Positions 45,581-57,170 of a stretch of 64,000 bases of DNA are shown piece after piece. Both the position numbers and the translations under genes were made by a program. Source of the stretch: Siphonodentalium dalli (lineage: Eukaryota; Mollusca; Scaphopoda; Gadilida; Siphonodentaliidae). The stretch covers positions 59,426,609-59,490,608 of the forward strand of contig CP136066.1 of NCBI GenBank assembly GCA_032622095.1. The letters run 5' to 3'. A model generated the notes under the pieces. The model was not told where the DNA came from and did not search any database. It saw only the letters and a program-made list of their open reading frames with translations. The stretch's first letter is position 1. The number at the start of each line of letters is the position of its first letter.

Positions 45581-47369
45581 ATGAGCTGTAGATCATTGAG
45601 TCCAACGAAACGAATAAGGCATTGTATCTTCTGACTAATCGGAAACTCTGCCAGAGATAAAATCTTCTCGTCACTTGTCAGAGCACATCAACACAAATTC
45701 CCCAGAAAGAATAGGAACTGTTGAAACTGATGATCACGAGCCCACTTATACCGCGATAAGCAGCACGGATAAGGCACCAGCTATGGGAGAGAACACAGAT
45801 ATTGGCAGAATATGCCATGTGACTCCTGGAAGTTCTGGAAATTCACAAATCCTCAGAAAGCTTACCGAACCTATTATAGGTCTCCATGATCACATCGCAA
45901 TACAGCAGTAGTTTCTGCTACCATAAGCAATGCATGGGGGTGAGTTCCAAAGAGCTGAACCAAAACCACCCTATCTTGAAGGGCAACCAAATGCACAGGA
46001 GAAATATATTCTTCCTGACTCATTGACAGACATCCATGGTCAGAGAAATTCGACATGTAATGATCAAGGCCTTGTAGATATTACGGCATCTGTTCCTCTT
46101 CATATTCCAAAGTGGAATAGGCACCGCAAGCGGCGGAGACGGAAGTGAACCAGAAAGCACTGTGGTAAACCCAAGAAATATGGTCCAACCCAGAAACGGC
46201 GCCATGGCCGGGTACTCCAATGGCGATTCAAGGACGATAGATAAAATAAAAGAGCATCGCCAGGTTGATGACAAGGCTGGATTTGATGGCTGTGACCAAT
46301 AAGGTCGTGACGCATCAAAACCCCAAATACTGTGGGAAGGTCCACATAGGGCAAAATCGTGGATGATGACTCCCAGATAGGAGATCCACAGAAAGACAGT
46401 GTATATAATGTTTGTACAGTATTGTTGATGTGATAAAAATATTCTATTATATGATTAAAGGGAAGTGGCAGCTATCCCTTGGGACAACATCGAGTCCCAG
46501 GTGGCTGGAGGTTCATTCCAAACACGACCCCTTGGCTCAACTTGCAGGGTTGAGCCATGACTAGATGTGGCGAGATCGCGAGCTCACCTTAATGGCTGTG
46601 TCGTCTCGTGGGTAGTGCATGCCCATTGGACGTTAAAAACCCTCCTGTATCGAAGAAGAGTAGGCTATGCACCCGCATTGGAGAACATTTCTGCACCCAG
46701 ATGCAAACAAACTTTGGCTTCCACCGGTTCCAGGGTGCAGACTACCTACGATATGTAAAGGAAGTCGTACCAACAACCCTTTTGGGAAAAGTAAAGGCGT
46801 GGTCATCGCTGCTGAAGAATTTAACATAAGTTCACTAAGCACAGGTTCGTCGATTGACATAAAGATTGGACACCTCTCTGATACACATTTGGCAATGCTG
46901 CACATTTGACACAAAACGTCTAAACGGTTGTTTGACGGTGTACGTGTAGGCGGAATGGTCATGTGAGTCAGGTGATTACAATTTCGTTGGCAATGACAAC
47001 ACACGTTACAGTTACATGTACGAGTGGCTGAACCTGGCTATTAACAATCACTAAACCTCCCAATACGTATAATCTTATACAACTGTGAAGCTATATTATG
47101 CGAAGCAAACATATACAATTTTTTAATGATGTAATTTCTTCAACTCAAGTAACTATCAAACGCCTCAGCTTGATAAGGTATGTGTATAATGCATATAATT
47201 CCGTGTTTGTCTCATCTTGCGATGTATTGTATTATTTGTGTGAGGGGTGCAATAACGTAACCAAACAAATGCGACAGAAGATGATACAATCCGACAACAT
47301 TCATATACATTATGTGTCTCATCAACTCTTGAGAGTTTGTCCTAGATCATTGTTCAAAATGGAATTGAA
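45581..47369. other. Region after the protease remnant, pol missing
   Basis: Short frames at 45675-45911 and 45930-46148 could be leftovers of the same retrotransposon. I see no VDYRxLN or YxDD motif. AAAGGGAAG-TGG at 46458-46469 could be a polypurine tract followed by an LTR start, but no second LTR exists here to confirm it. 46500-46700 contains a GTGGGTAGTGCATGCCC...GGACGTTAAAA segment reminiscent of SINE tails, which I could not confirm. 46900-47369 is unassigned. Confidence 0.4.
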
Positions 47370-48240
47370 TTATCACCCATGTAGAGGGGCAAAACAAGTT
47401 TAAATTTCACGATTTTCGGTCTACTTTGACCAGAACACTCCGAAATATTGGCATCTGTAAATGATACCACGGCGTTATCACAATGTATATCTCGAAGTGG
47501 GTAGACTGCAAAATAATAGCAAAAAATAATCGGAGTTGTTGTGCTTTTGTATTCTGTCATACCGAAATGTTGGGGTGGGGTGACACAATCTACCAACACA
47601 TATCACCTATGACAAAGAATGACATATGCGGTATATATTTCCAAAAGTTTCTAGATTATATACGGGATCTCCATTCAATGCAATATTGAATAATCGCCTA
47701 TTAAGTGGGGCGAAACAACTGAAAATGAATGATATTTTGTCTATTTTCCAAGTAAATTTAAGAATTTTTTACATTTCAATACTTTGTATTTATAAGTATG
47801 TAACCTGCTATATCGTAGCACAGAAATATCCCGAATACCTGTTCTTTTGTATTCATTTGTGCCGAATTTCCCTAAAACAGGGACTTTTTGCTGAATTTTG
47901 GGGTGAGGGTTGAAATAATCTTACATAACACAGCGCGTGTTAAATATAATGACATATTCAGCATATTGTCGTATGTGGTATATATATCCGCACGTTTCTA
48001 GACTATATACGATATTCCTGGTCAAAACAATATTGACTCTCAGGCTATCGCCCATTGAGTGAGGCAAAAAAATTGAAAAATTGCGCTGTTTTGTCTATTT
48101 TTACAATAAATCTAAAAAAAATCTTTCTTATATCAGAGAAATCGTAACACTATCATAATAAATATCTAGAGGTATGTAGACTACAATATTTTAGCGCAAA
48201 ATGTACGCGTTTCTATACTTTTATTTCTCATTTTGCTGAA
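47370..48240 (+). repeat. Degenerate ~345-bp tandem repeat, about 2.5 units
   Basis: Recurring blocks are GGGGCGAAACAACTGAAAA-like starts (47380, 47706, 48058), TTTTGTCTATTTTyCAA and GCTGAATTTTGG ends, and TATATTTCCAAAAGTTTCTAG-like sequence near 47635 and 47985. Units have diverged considerably. No gene. Confidence 0.6.
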
Positions 48241-48340
48241 TTTTGGCACTTAATCCTCTAAAATTCATCTTTTGCATCATCTGTATATTTCACATCGGGT
48301 TCTACCCGCTGCGGAATGTCATACCCTTCAAAATGATGTA

Positions 48341-49371
48341 TTACAAGCTTGTGTGTGGTCCCGATGGACTAAACTTTCTGAAATCGGTTCCGTCCGCTCC
48401 ACTATTATACATGACGTGACTCTGAACCTTTGAATACATATTCGCAATTAGTTTCAATGTGAGACCTTTGACACCTTTCTGGTGTAATTTGTATATGAGT
48501 CCTTCGTGTGCTCGCCACACTCGATCGAAGGCTTTCTTTGAATCTAAAACTGCTGCATAGACACTTGATCCATTTGCTTCTGCATATGCAAATGCTTCTT
48601 GGAGCTCGAACGTAGTTACCGTGTAACCCACGCCCTTCTGGAATCCGTTCTGTAAGCTGCTTGGGAAATCATTAAACAAACGACTTTGCAGAAGTCGTCG
48701 AAGAAGGATTGTCTCAAGCAGCTTGTACAACACAGAAAGAAGTGTTATCGCACGATAACTATCAGGTACATGAGGTGGTTTTGGGTCGCCTCTGAAAATG
48801 GGAACAATGAGGCCTTTTTTCATGTCAGGGGGAATATAGGCAAACCACAAAATTTGGGAATAAAATATACATAAAATATCACACAATGCGAGCGGGGCAT
48901 TAATAATATGCTCGTTCACTAGCTCATCAAGACCGCCTGCCTTGTTTACTTTGAGCTCCTTTATTGCGTCAGTCAATTCGGTCAGTGAGACATAATTAGC
49001 AAAGTCAGGGATGCCGCTTTCAATTTGGCTATCAGATAAAATTTTGTCAACATATCCACTGACTGCGTTTTCAAAAGCTGAGTTCGTATGTGATGAACAT
49101 TTATACAGCTCAGAGAAATAGCTTTTCCACCCTTGGGCAATATGAGAAGGATCTCTACACATGATTCCATTGAATAACATTTCCGTGCCGGGTGTGATAT
49201 AACACCTGTCTTTGGAGTTTACAGCTTTCCAAAAGCGTTTATGGTCACTTTTAGCATATGTTTAGAACTACTCTACTCGCGGCATTTGAGAGTTATACGT
49301 TTTAATGGTAGAACGATGCACTCTACGAAATTCACGATTTTTATCTCGATAAGCTCGAAAATTCTACATCT
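48341..49371 (-). pseudogene. LINE reverse-transcriptase fragment, truncated at both ends
   Basis: A 279-codon open frame (49180-48341) carries the non-LTR reverse-transcriptase order: GWKSYFSELY, LKVNKAGGLDEL, PPDMKKGLIVPIF, YRAITLLSVLYKLLETILL, QNGFQKG and the motif-A block AAVLDSKKAFDRVW with its catalytic Asp. The same frame continues upstream to 49371 with YRDKNREFRRVHRST and HKRFWKAVN, the usual linker before the RT, but is broken by two stops near 49265. Sequence ends before the YADD motif. The last residues (after DGTDFRKF) look foreign. There is no endonuclease. Best fit is a CR1/I-like LINE. It is not active. Confidence 0.8.
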
Positions 49372-50030
49372 ATTCTTAATTTCAAAATGTGTGACTTATT
49401 TATAGACATGACGTGAACTTTGTTTTATAAATAAAGTACTTCACTTCAACCCAAACCTCCGTTCTTTCTCATAATCAAAAGGGCAGAAAAAACCGAATCC
49501 AATCAAACCAAATAGGAAAGGCCTATGTAGTCATTAAGAGGACTATTCACACCTTTACCCTAACCTACCGAAAACAATAGGTGTCTGCAAAACGGGACTA
49601 CCCCAATGACCGGATTTTGCGAACCAAGCTTCAACATCTTTTAAATCGAAACTTTTAAAGACTAGTTCTTAGTATAATTTTGGATAGCGGCATAGATTTA
49701 TAATTCATACATTTTTTATAGTTAAATACTTCTTAAGTCATTATATTTACTCTTTTAAATATCATTTCAACATTATCATGTGGGGGTAAAATCATACTTG
49801 CATGTAGCACAGTAATCACTATTACCCTCACAGTTATAAAGTAAATCTAAGTCAATATAAATAATACAAAGTAATTGCCAACTATATATTTAATGTTATG
49901 TTCAGGTCATTTAATAATGTTATAATTTGGTATGTACCACATGCCATGTATGCAATACATACCATTACTACCTGTACAGCCATATTTACGTGACATGCAA
50001 TCATAGTCATTGACCATGTAAACGAGGTTT
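49372..50030. other. Unassigned sequence
   Basis: Starts with the 60-bp segment shared with 43296-43355. Otherwise AT-rich with no recognised gene or repeat. Confidence 0.4.
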
Positions 50031-50974
50031 TTTAGGGGGAGACGCACGTTTTGCATAAACCTGCCAAAAATGGCAAGAGATTTTCACCAAAGAATTTATC
50101 TGGATCTATCTGGCAAAAAATCTTGAATTTCATATATCATCATCTTCATTGTATGTAGAATCTTAGCAATTATTAAGAGACAAATACATTTGAGAGGTTG
50201 AACATTTTATTTTATTTGTTGTCCCTTTTGGTACCAAGACCTGCTAGGATAATTAATAATTTCATACAAATCTCCAATAACCAAATAGCTTGTTGTCTTG
50301 GTTCTAAGAGAGGAGACTTCATTTGTATCATACTGTTGAGTTAGATTTTTAATTGCATAATATGGCAGCATGTCCCCATAAATGATCATGAAGAATTAAG
50401 CAGTCACAAATATTCCAGCCCAACGAAACAAATGTTGATAAGCAGTGTGGTCCACTCAAGCAGGGAGAAATCAAGAGGAATTAGGCCACAGTGTTAAGAG
50501 ATATGGTGGTCAGCTTTAACTTGGTTGTGAGTCCATGACCCACAACTCATCTGAGTCCAATTGTTCATTGATCAACAGGCATGGCATGAAAATCCTCAAA
50601 TATAGAAAATTAATTATGGGTAGTTGTCTTTCTTAATGAAAATAATAATTAAATTTCACAAATAAAGAATAATTAAGTCTCTTCTCATGATCTTGGGATA
50701 TGATATCATGGATATATGAACTGCACTTTTGAAAAAAATATATTTTACAGAAGTTCTTGGTACCTGAAAACAGTGAAATTTTAGGTATTTTTCATGCCAT
50801 AAAAGTAATGTAAATGAGGTTATAAGTTATAATTTCCAATTGGTCGATGGTTCTTAAATATTGTGTCACAATAATTGTTTGTAACAAATTTCACTAAGAT
50901 ATTCCAAATAGATTTTGAGAAAATCCATTTTGAAATACCAAGAAATTTTGACAAAACGCGCGTCTGACCCTTAA
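50031..50974 (+). mobile_element. TTAA element (TTAAGGGnnAGACGCACGTTTTGC ends), copy 3
   Basis: From TTTAGGGGGAGACGCACGTT to CGCGCGTCTGACCCTTAA. It is colinear with 41613-42499 (GTGGTCCACTCAAGCAGGGA, ATGATATCATGGATATATGA). The left TTAA has become TTAG. 50975-52013 beyond it contains no gene I can support. Confidence 0.8.
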
Positions 50975-52013
50975 GGTGGGACTGTTCCTTCTATGTTTCA
51001 CCCTCATGGCGACAAAGGAAACATATTCAATTTCTCTGACTCAAATCAAAGTCTGTCGTATACACGTGTATCGATTTCCCTGGGGGAGACAGAAATTAGT
51101 CCTGCGACATTCATTATTCACTGTTATTATCATTAAAGGGGCGAAATCCGAATTAACGCTCGCGAATTACTATTTCCTTGGCTTCAGAGGTAAAAACAAA
51201 TATTTGATTCGAGTCGAAGAACCCACCCATCACAGCTCAGAGTGATCAGATATCGATGTTTGAAATCTATTATTTTAATTGTAAGTGGCCCAATAGACAG
51301 TCAACGAGAAGAATTTCATAGACCAAATTGCAGGTAAAGATGGATAACAGTAAAATCAAGTGACTTTTTGTGTCAGATATTTGACAAACCGGCAAAATTT
51401 CGTTGAATAAAATGTTGATAAATAACAGGTTTTGTGCAATTTTATACTATAGTTGATTGTGCTTTTCATTATTTTTGGGCAATTATCAGATTCTGATAAC
51501 TGAAGCGGCATTTCAAAAAAATTTGTTGTTGTTGTTGGAATGTGATGATATGGGGACCCTCTGATCGGATTGAGTACCTTTAAAGGGGCGCAATGCGTTC
51601 GCGGTGGGGTATAGGCCTGCGTATTAAAAGTCATGAATGTCTGTAAGAACCTATCACCCGCAAACATACATTAAACAGACATGGCTCATATTCGAGCTTC
51701 CAAATTTGTTCTACATAAATTTGAAAGGAGGTATAAGATAGGTTTCCAAATAAACGAAATATTGATATACCGGCTCCATATGCTCTGAAAATATTTGCCA
51801 TTTTCCACCTGTTTTCAATTTTTCGCACAGAAGTGATATAAACGCTTTTTATTTCTACCATATCAGGAATATACTAACACGGAACATATGCCGCGTAAAT
51901 ATATGGCTGCTTGTTTGTGAACCAAACACCATGTTCAACGTTTTATTTGTTAGTACAAGTTATCAATGGGTCTTTCTGTGACATATAATGCCCATAGAAA
52001 GGTAGTTCATAGA

Positions 52014-52940
52014 GATTATCACTACAGTGAAGTGATCTGAGTCTCCATATCACGCCGAGTTGAGAAGGTGAGATAATGGATCAGACGAGCTGCCGCAGGA
52101 TCCGGGATCTCACCTTCTCAACGAGACGTGATGTGGAGACTCAGATCTCTTCTCTGTAGTAATAATATGTTTATTATATAAGGTATAAGTTGAATTCAAA
52201 TTTAATGAACGAATCGCAACAATTTAATCAACAACAACAATTTTAAGAAGATATGCTCAATTGAAAATAGTTCAGGAGCCTCGTTCTGATTCAGACACGC
52301 ATGGTATGGAATCGGATCACGATACTATCATGATCCGATTAATCGGAAAACCATCACCAAACAATAGTGGTATTTAGTGAAAATAATGACAGTCATATAA
52401 TAAATAGAGATTATCACTGCAGTGAAGTGATCTGAGTCTCCATATCACGCCGAGTTGAGAAGGTGAGATCACGGATCAGACGAGCTGCCTGATCCCTGAT
52501 CTCACCTTCTCAACGAGACGTGATGTGGAGACTCAGATCACTTCACTGTAGTAATAATATGTTTATTACATGACCAAATTGAACTTAATTATTACAAACA
52601 ACCTCTGAACTTTTATTGCGAAAAAGGTGATAAGTTAAATTCAAATTTAATGAAAGAATAGCAACAATTTAATTAACAACAATTTCAAGAAGAAATTTCT
52701 CAATTGAAAACATTTCCGGAGCCTCGTTCTGAATCAGACACGCATGATATGGAATCGGATCATGATACTATCATGATCCGATTTATCGGAAAACCATCAC
52801 CAAACAATAGTGGTATTTAGAGAAAATAATGACAGTCATATAATAAATATCATCAGGGATCAGGCAGCTCGTCTGATCCGTGATCTCACCTTCTCAACTC
52901 GGCGTGATATGGAGACTCAGATCACGTCACTGCAGTGATA
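52014..52940. repeat. ~400-bp tandem units built on a CTACAGTGAAGTGATCTGAG hairpin
   Basis: Hairpins at 52023-52158 and 52418-52550 share TACAGTGAAGTGATCTGAGT ends and GAGAAGGTGAGAT arms. Each is followed by the same spacer (TTCAAATTTAATGAA, CTCGTTCTGAwTCAGACACG, ATCATGATCCGATT). A third half-hairpin in inverted orientation (52852-52934) closes the array. Confidence 0.8.
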
Positions 52941-53105
52941 ATATCTATATATTTATCGACCTATATCGATACCAGGAAAAGTCCAAAAGCCGATATTATT
53001 AAGTGTATTTTGGAACGCAAACCGCCATGTGCACGTGGCTTTAACTTTGTTCCTATTTTCATTATTAATAATTCTCCAATAACGAGATTTTGTATGTTAT
53101 CCCAT

Positions 53106-53182
53106 AGGAACTGTTCAGATAATAAGTTCAACAAACGACCATAGGTCGATCGTTTGCTGAACTTATTATCTGAACATTTCCT
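53106..53182. repeat. Short perfect palindrome
   Basis: TGTTCAGATAATAAGTTCA...TGAACTTATTATCTGAACA with a CAAACGA/TCGTTTG inner stem and a loop of a few bases. Confidence 0.85.
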
Positions 53183-53329
53183 ACCGAATAGATTAGAAAT
53201 TTATTTTCACTTTTATGATATGTCGTCTGCTTATATTTGCTGAACAACCTCTAAATGAATACTAGACCATTCCAATGTCTACTTGTATAACTGATGGGAG
53301 AATTAATTCAGTATATAAAGGGTTAAACC

Positions 53330-53901
53330 TTAAAGGGGTACTGTACGCCAAATGTTGTTGTTGGTTTCTATAGTCTCTATAGTTTTCCATTATTTGAAAG
53401 TCTGTTGAGTACGAAGTCATGTTACGGATGACAAATTTACCGGAATGCAAAAATACAAATTGTCGTTGTCGAGTAATTTTTGTAAAGTTTTCAACCAAAT
53501 GAATCAAATAAAAGTTATATTATATGCATACTAGTCCCATATAATCATTTAAGTTATTGTATCGTCGCTAGTCAGTGAGTGGCTTGATTGTTCTCCCCGT
53601 ATCATCATAATATTTTAAGCAATCGTGTGTGCGATCGGTTTAAAAATCCAGTATCCCTCAATTACTATTTTTGATTACGGTAATTCGTAATTTAATTGAC
53701 GCCATTTTATGGCTCCAGTCATAAATTCAATTTATATCAAATTATTAACTTTTAAATTATTAAATTTTAAGATAGCCTATTAACCTGAGCGTTTACAGAA
53801 TACATCTTCGACTCAAATTACTTATGTTTCTATATATTATCGATATTAGATCGTTGTTGTCACCGGAAATTTAATGAAAATGGCGTACAGTACCCCTTTA
53901 A
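53330..53901 (+). mobile_element. TTAA element (TTAAAGGGGTACTGTAC type), copy 3
   Basis: Full-length, with perfect TTAAAGGGGTACTGTACGCC ends. Inside are GAGTACGAAGTCATGTTACG, GTCAGTGAGTGGCTTG and CTCAAATTACTTATG. It has no coding capacity. 53902-54234 is unassigned. Confidence 0.85.
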
Positions 53902-54234
53902 CTTAGGTAAACATTGAAAAATATTCTGAAAAAAAGAAAGAAACAAGCATGATCAAGCATATCAGAATGGACCAATTTCTGACATTGCGAAAAATATAGG
54001 CCATATATAGTCATTCAATATAACGTAGGCTTATATACACGTGGCTAATATAATATAATTAATGGCCATTTATAATTTCAAGGCTAACTGCTTCACCCCA
54101 GTGACCAGGGACTTGACTAGAGGGTCTCTGTTGGGGGTGTCCATTTTTGGGGAATTCCAACTGCACCCCTCCCCCTTGAACTTGAATCCGACCGAACACC
54201 CCCGTGCACTTCAGTGCTCAGGCCTAATCTATAT

Positions 54235-57153
54235 ATATATTTGCGAATGTCTGTCTGTCTGTGTTCTATAGAAACTCACAGGGGACCAACTAGATGGCAG
54301 CAAAGGGGTCTACTAGGGGTAACTTTTTACGCGAAAGCTAATGGTGGGGTTGTGATTTTCTAAAGTGACGCCATTGTTGTCAGGGGCATAAAAGTGGGAG
54401 GGGCAGACAATTTTGTGTTGCCGGTTGCCACGAAACTTATATATAATCATCCCCATGATATAAGGAATCTGATGATGTTGTTTAAATATGTCAAGAGTGG
54501 CGCCGTTCGAGTCAGGGATGCACGGAAGGGGAGAGGGGCACCAAAATTGATAAACTAAGTTTAGCGCCGAGGGACCATCTAGATGGCACCAAACGGTCTA
54601 CTAGGGGTAACTTTTTACGAGAAAGATAATGGTGTGGGTTAGAATTTTCTAAAGTGACGCCGTTGTCAGGGGCAGAACAGGGGAGGGGTAGAAAGAATGT
54701 TTGCCGCCGATTGCCACAAAAGTTTTATATAATCATTCTCATGATATGAGGAATCTAATGGTGTGTTTAAATATGTCAAACGTCGCGCCATTCGCGTCAG
54801 GTGTGCACGGAAGGGGAGCGGGGCACCAAAATTGATAACACTTATTTTAACGCCGATTTCCACGAAATTGATATATATCCTTCTCCATAATACAAGGAAT
54901 CTAATTGTGCGATTTAAAGACTCCAAATTGCTGTCGTTTGGATGAAAGATTGTGGGATGGGCACTCAATTTAATAAGAATGGTTTAGTCGCCGGTTGCCA
55001 CCACACTTATACAATACCATCCCCATGGTATGAAGAGTCATATGGTGTGGCTTAAATCTGTCAAAAGTCATTCGAGTCAGGGTTGAACTGAAAGTCAGTG
55101 GGAGCACCAACATTGATACGCAATAATATTAGCGCCAATTTCCACCAAAGAGATACGCATTCTTATCCATAATACGAGGAGTCTGATCGTGTGACTTAAA
55201 GACGCCATGTTAGTGCTGTTTGGGTGAGAGATGGGGGTTAGTGGGCACTAAATTTGATCAAAATTGGTTTACCAAACTTATCAATAATCATCTCCACGAT
55301 ATCAGGAGTCTAATTGAGTGGTTTAATGATGTCACAAGCTGTCACAAGTGGGGGCATTCGAGTCAGGATACATAGAAGGTGAGAGGAACACAAAACAGTT
55401 GAACAATATGTTTAGCGCTGATTTCCACAAGATTTATACATATTCTCAGTGATACGAGAAATCTAATCGTGTGGTTTAGATACGCCAAATTGGTGCCGGT
55501 TGAATGAGAGATATGGGGGCCATAAATTTTATACGAATTTGTATACTCGCCCATTTTAAACAAAAACTTATACAAAATCATCGACACGGTATGCGGAGTC
55601 TATAATGGAGTGGCTTAAAGCTGTCAAAGATGGCGTCATTCCAGTCAGGGGTGCACTGAAAGGGAGAGGCGCACCGACGTTGATAAAAATAATTTTATTT
55701 TAGCGCCGATTTCCACCAAATTAATACACATTCTTCTCCATGATACAAGGAATCTAATAGTGTGATTTAAAGACGCCAAATTGGTGTCGTTTGGATGTGA
55801 GATGGGGGGGGTGGGTAGGCTCTAAATTTGATCAGAATTGGTTTTAGTCACCGATTGCTACCAAACTTATACAAAATCATTCACATGGTATGAGGAGTCT
55901 AAAAACTGTCAAAAGTAGCGTCATTCGAGTCAGGAGTGCACTGAAAAGGAGAGGGGCACCATAATTGATACATAATCATTTTAGCGCCAATTTCCACCAA
56001 ATTGATACACATTATTATCCATGATACGAGGAATCAAATTATGTGATTTAAAGACGCTATATTTGTGATGTTTGTGTGAGAGATGGTGTGGGGTGTGGGG
56101 TGGGCACTAAATTTGATTTTAAAATTGTTTAGTCGCCGATTAGCACCAAACTTATAAATATTTATCTCCATGATATCAGGAGTCTAATTGTGTGGTTTAA
56201 AGTTGTCAAAAGTGGTGCCATTCGGGACAGGGGTCCACAGAGGGTGAGAGGGAGACACATAATTATAAATGGATAAACAATATGTTTAGCGTCGATTTCC
56301 ACCAGACTGATACATATTCTTCTCCGTGATACGAGTAATCTAACCGTGTGGTTTAAATATGCCAAATTGGTGCCGTTTGGGTGAGAGATATGGGGGCCCT
56401 AAATTTTATACGAATTTGTATACTCGACAATTTTCAACAATTTTATATATATCCATCTCCATAATGAGTCTAAGTTTGTGGTTTAATGATGTCAAATGTG
56501 GCACCGCTTGAGTCCGAAATAGGGACAGGCGGGTCACCACAACTGATAGAAATATGTTTAGTGCCAATTAGCATCAAATTCATACACATTCTTCTCAAAT
56601 GATACGAGGAATCAAATCGTGTGAGTTAAAAACGTCACATTTGGTGCCTTGGTATATTTGCAATTATATGTCTGTCTCTATGTGTCTTCACGGGGTACAA
56701 TCGAGATGGCACGAAGGCATTCTAACAGTGGTACCTTTTTAGGATGAAGATAATGGTGCATGTTAAAATATTAGAATAGCTCACGTTAATGTTATAACAC
56801 AATTGAGTCTGCCCCATTCAATATAGTTTCCACAAAAAAGTTACATGAGATATGGAAATGTATAGAAGGCCTGTTCAACAATAGTGTACACAATGTGTCG
56901 TCAAATATAATTTCTTCTGAGATAAAAGAAAACGGCACATGACTTTTCAGGATCCTCCAATACTGACATCTGACAAGGTTATATCTGCCCAATATACAGA
57001 GGATATCTTTCATGTTTTAGAACAGACTCATCGCCTAAAATAAACAACTCAAAATCTCGCTCTGTGTCGGGCACATGTAGCTTATATAATTGCATAACAA
57101 CATTTCTTTTAAACTGAGAACAATTAGCCAGTATATAGCTCAATGAACAGAGG
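54235..57153 (+). repeat. Minisatellite-type element, second copy
   Basis: A boundary block (GAATGTCTGTCTGTCTGTGT...GATGGCAGCAAAGGGGTCTA) leads into degenerate paired units of about 150 bp each (GCGCCGATTTCCACCAAA, ATGATACGAGGAATCTAATC, GTCAAAAGTGGCGCCATTCG). The boundary block recurs near 56655. A unique tail at 56760-57153 (ATAGAAGGCCTGTT, GACATCTGACAAGG, CATTTCTTTTAAACTGAGAA) matches 17010-17290. The tail appears to resume at 58443-58530 after the insertion described next. Confidence 0.7.
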
Positions 57154-57170
57154 AGCACCTGGACATCTCT

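Noticed and set aside
46500-46700. Possible SINE tail (GGACGTTAAAA) or LTR
   Set aside because: No pol III boxes, no target duplication, and no second copy in the window to support either reading.
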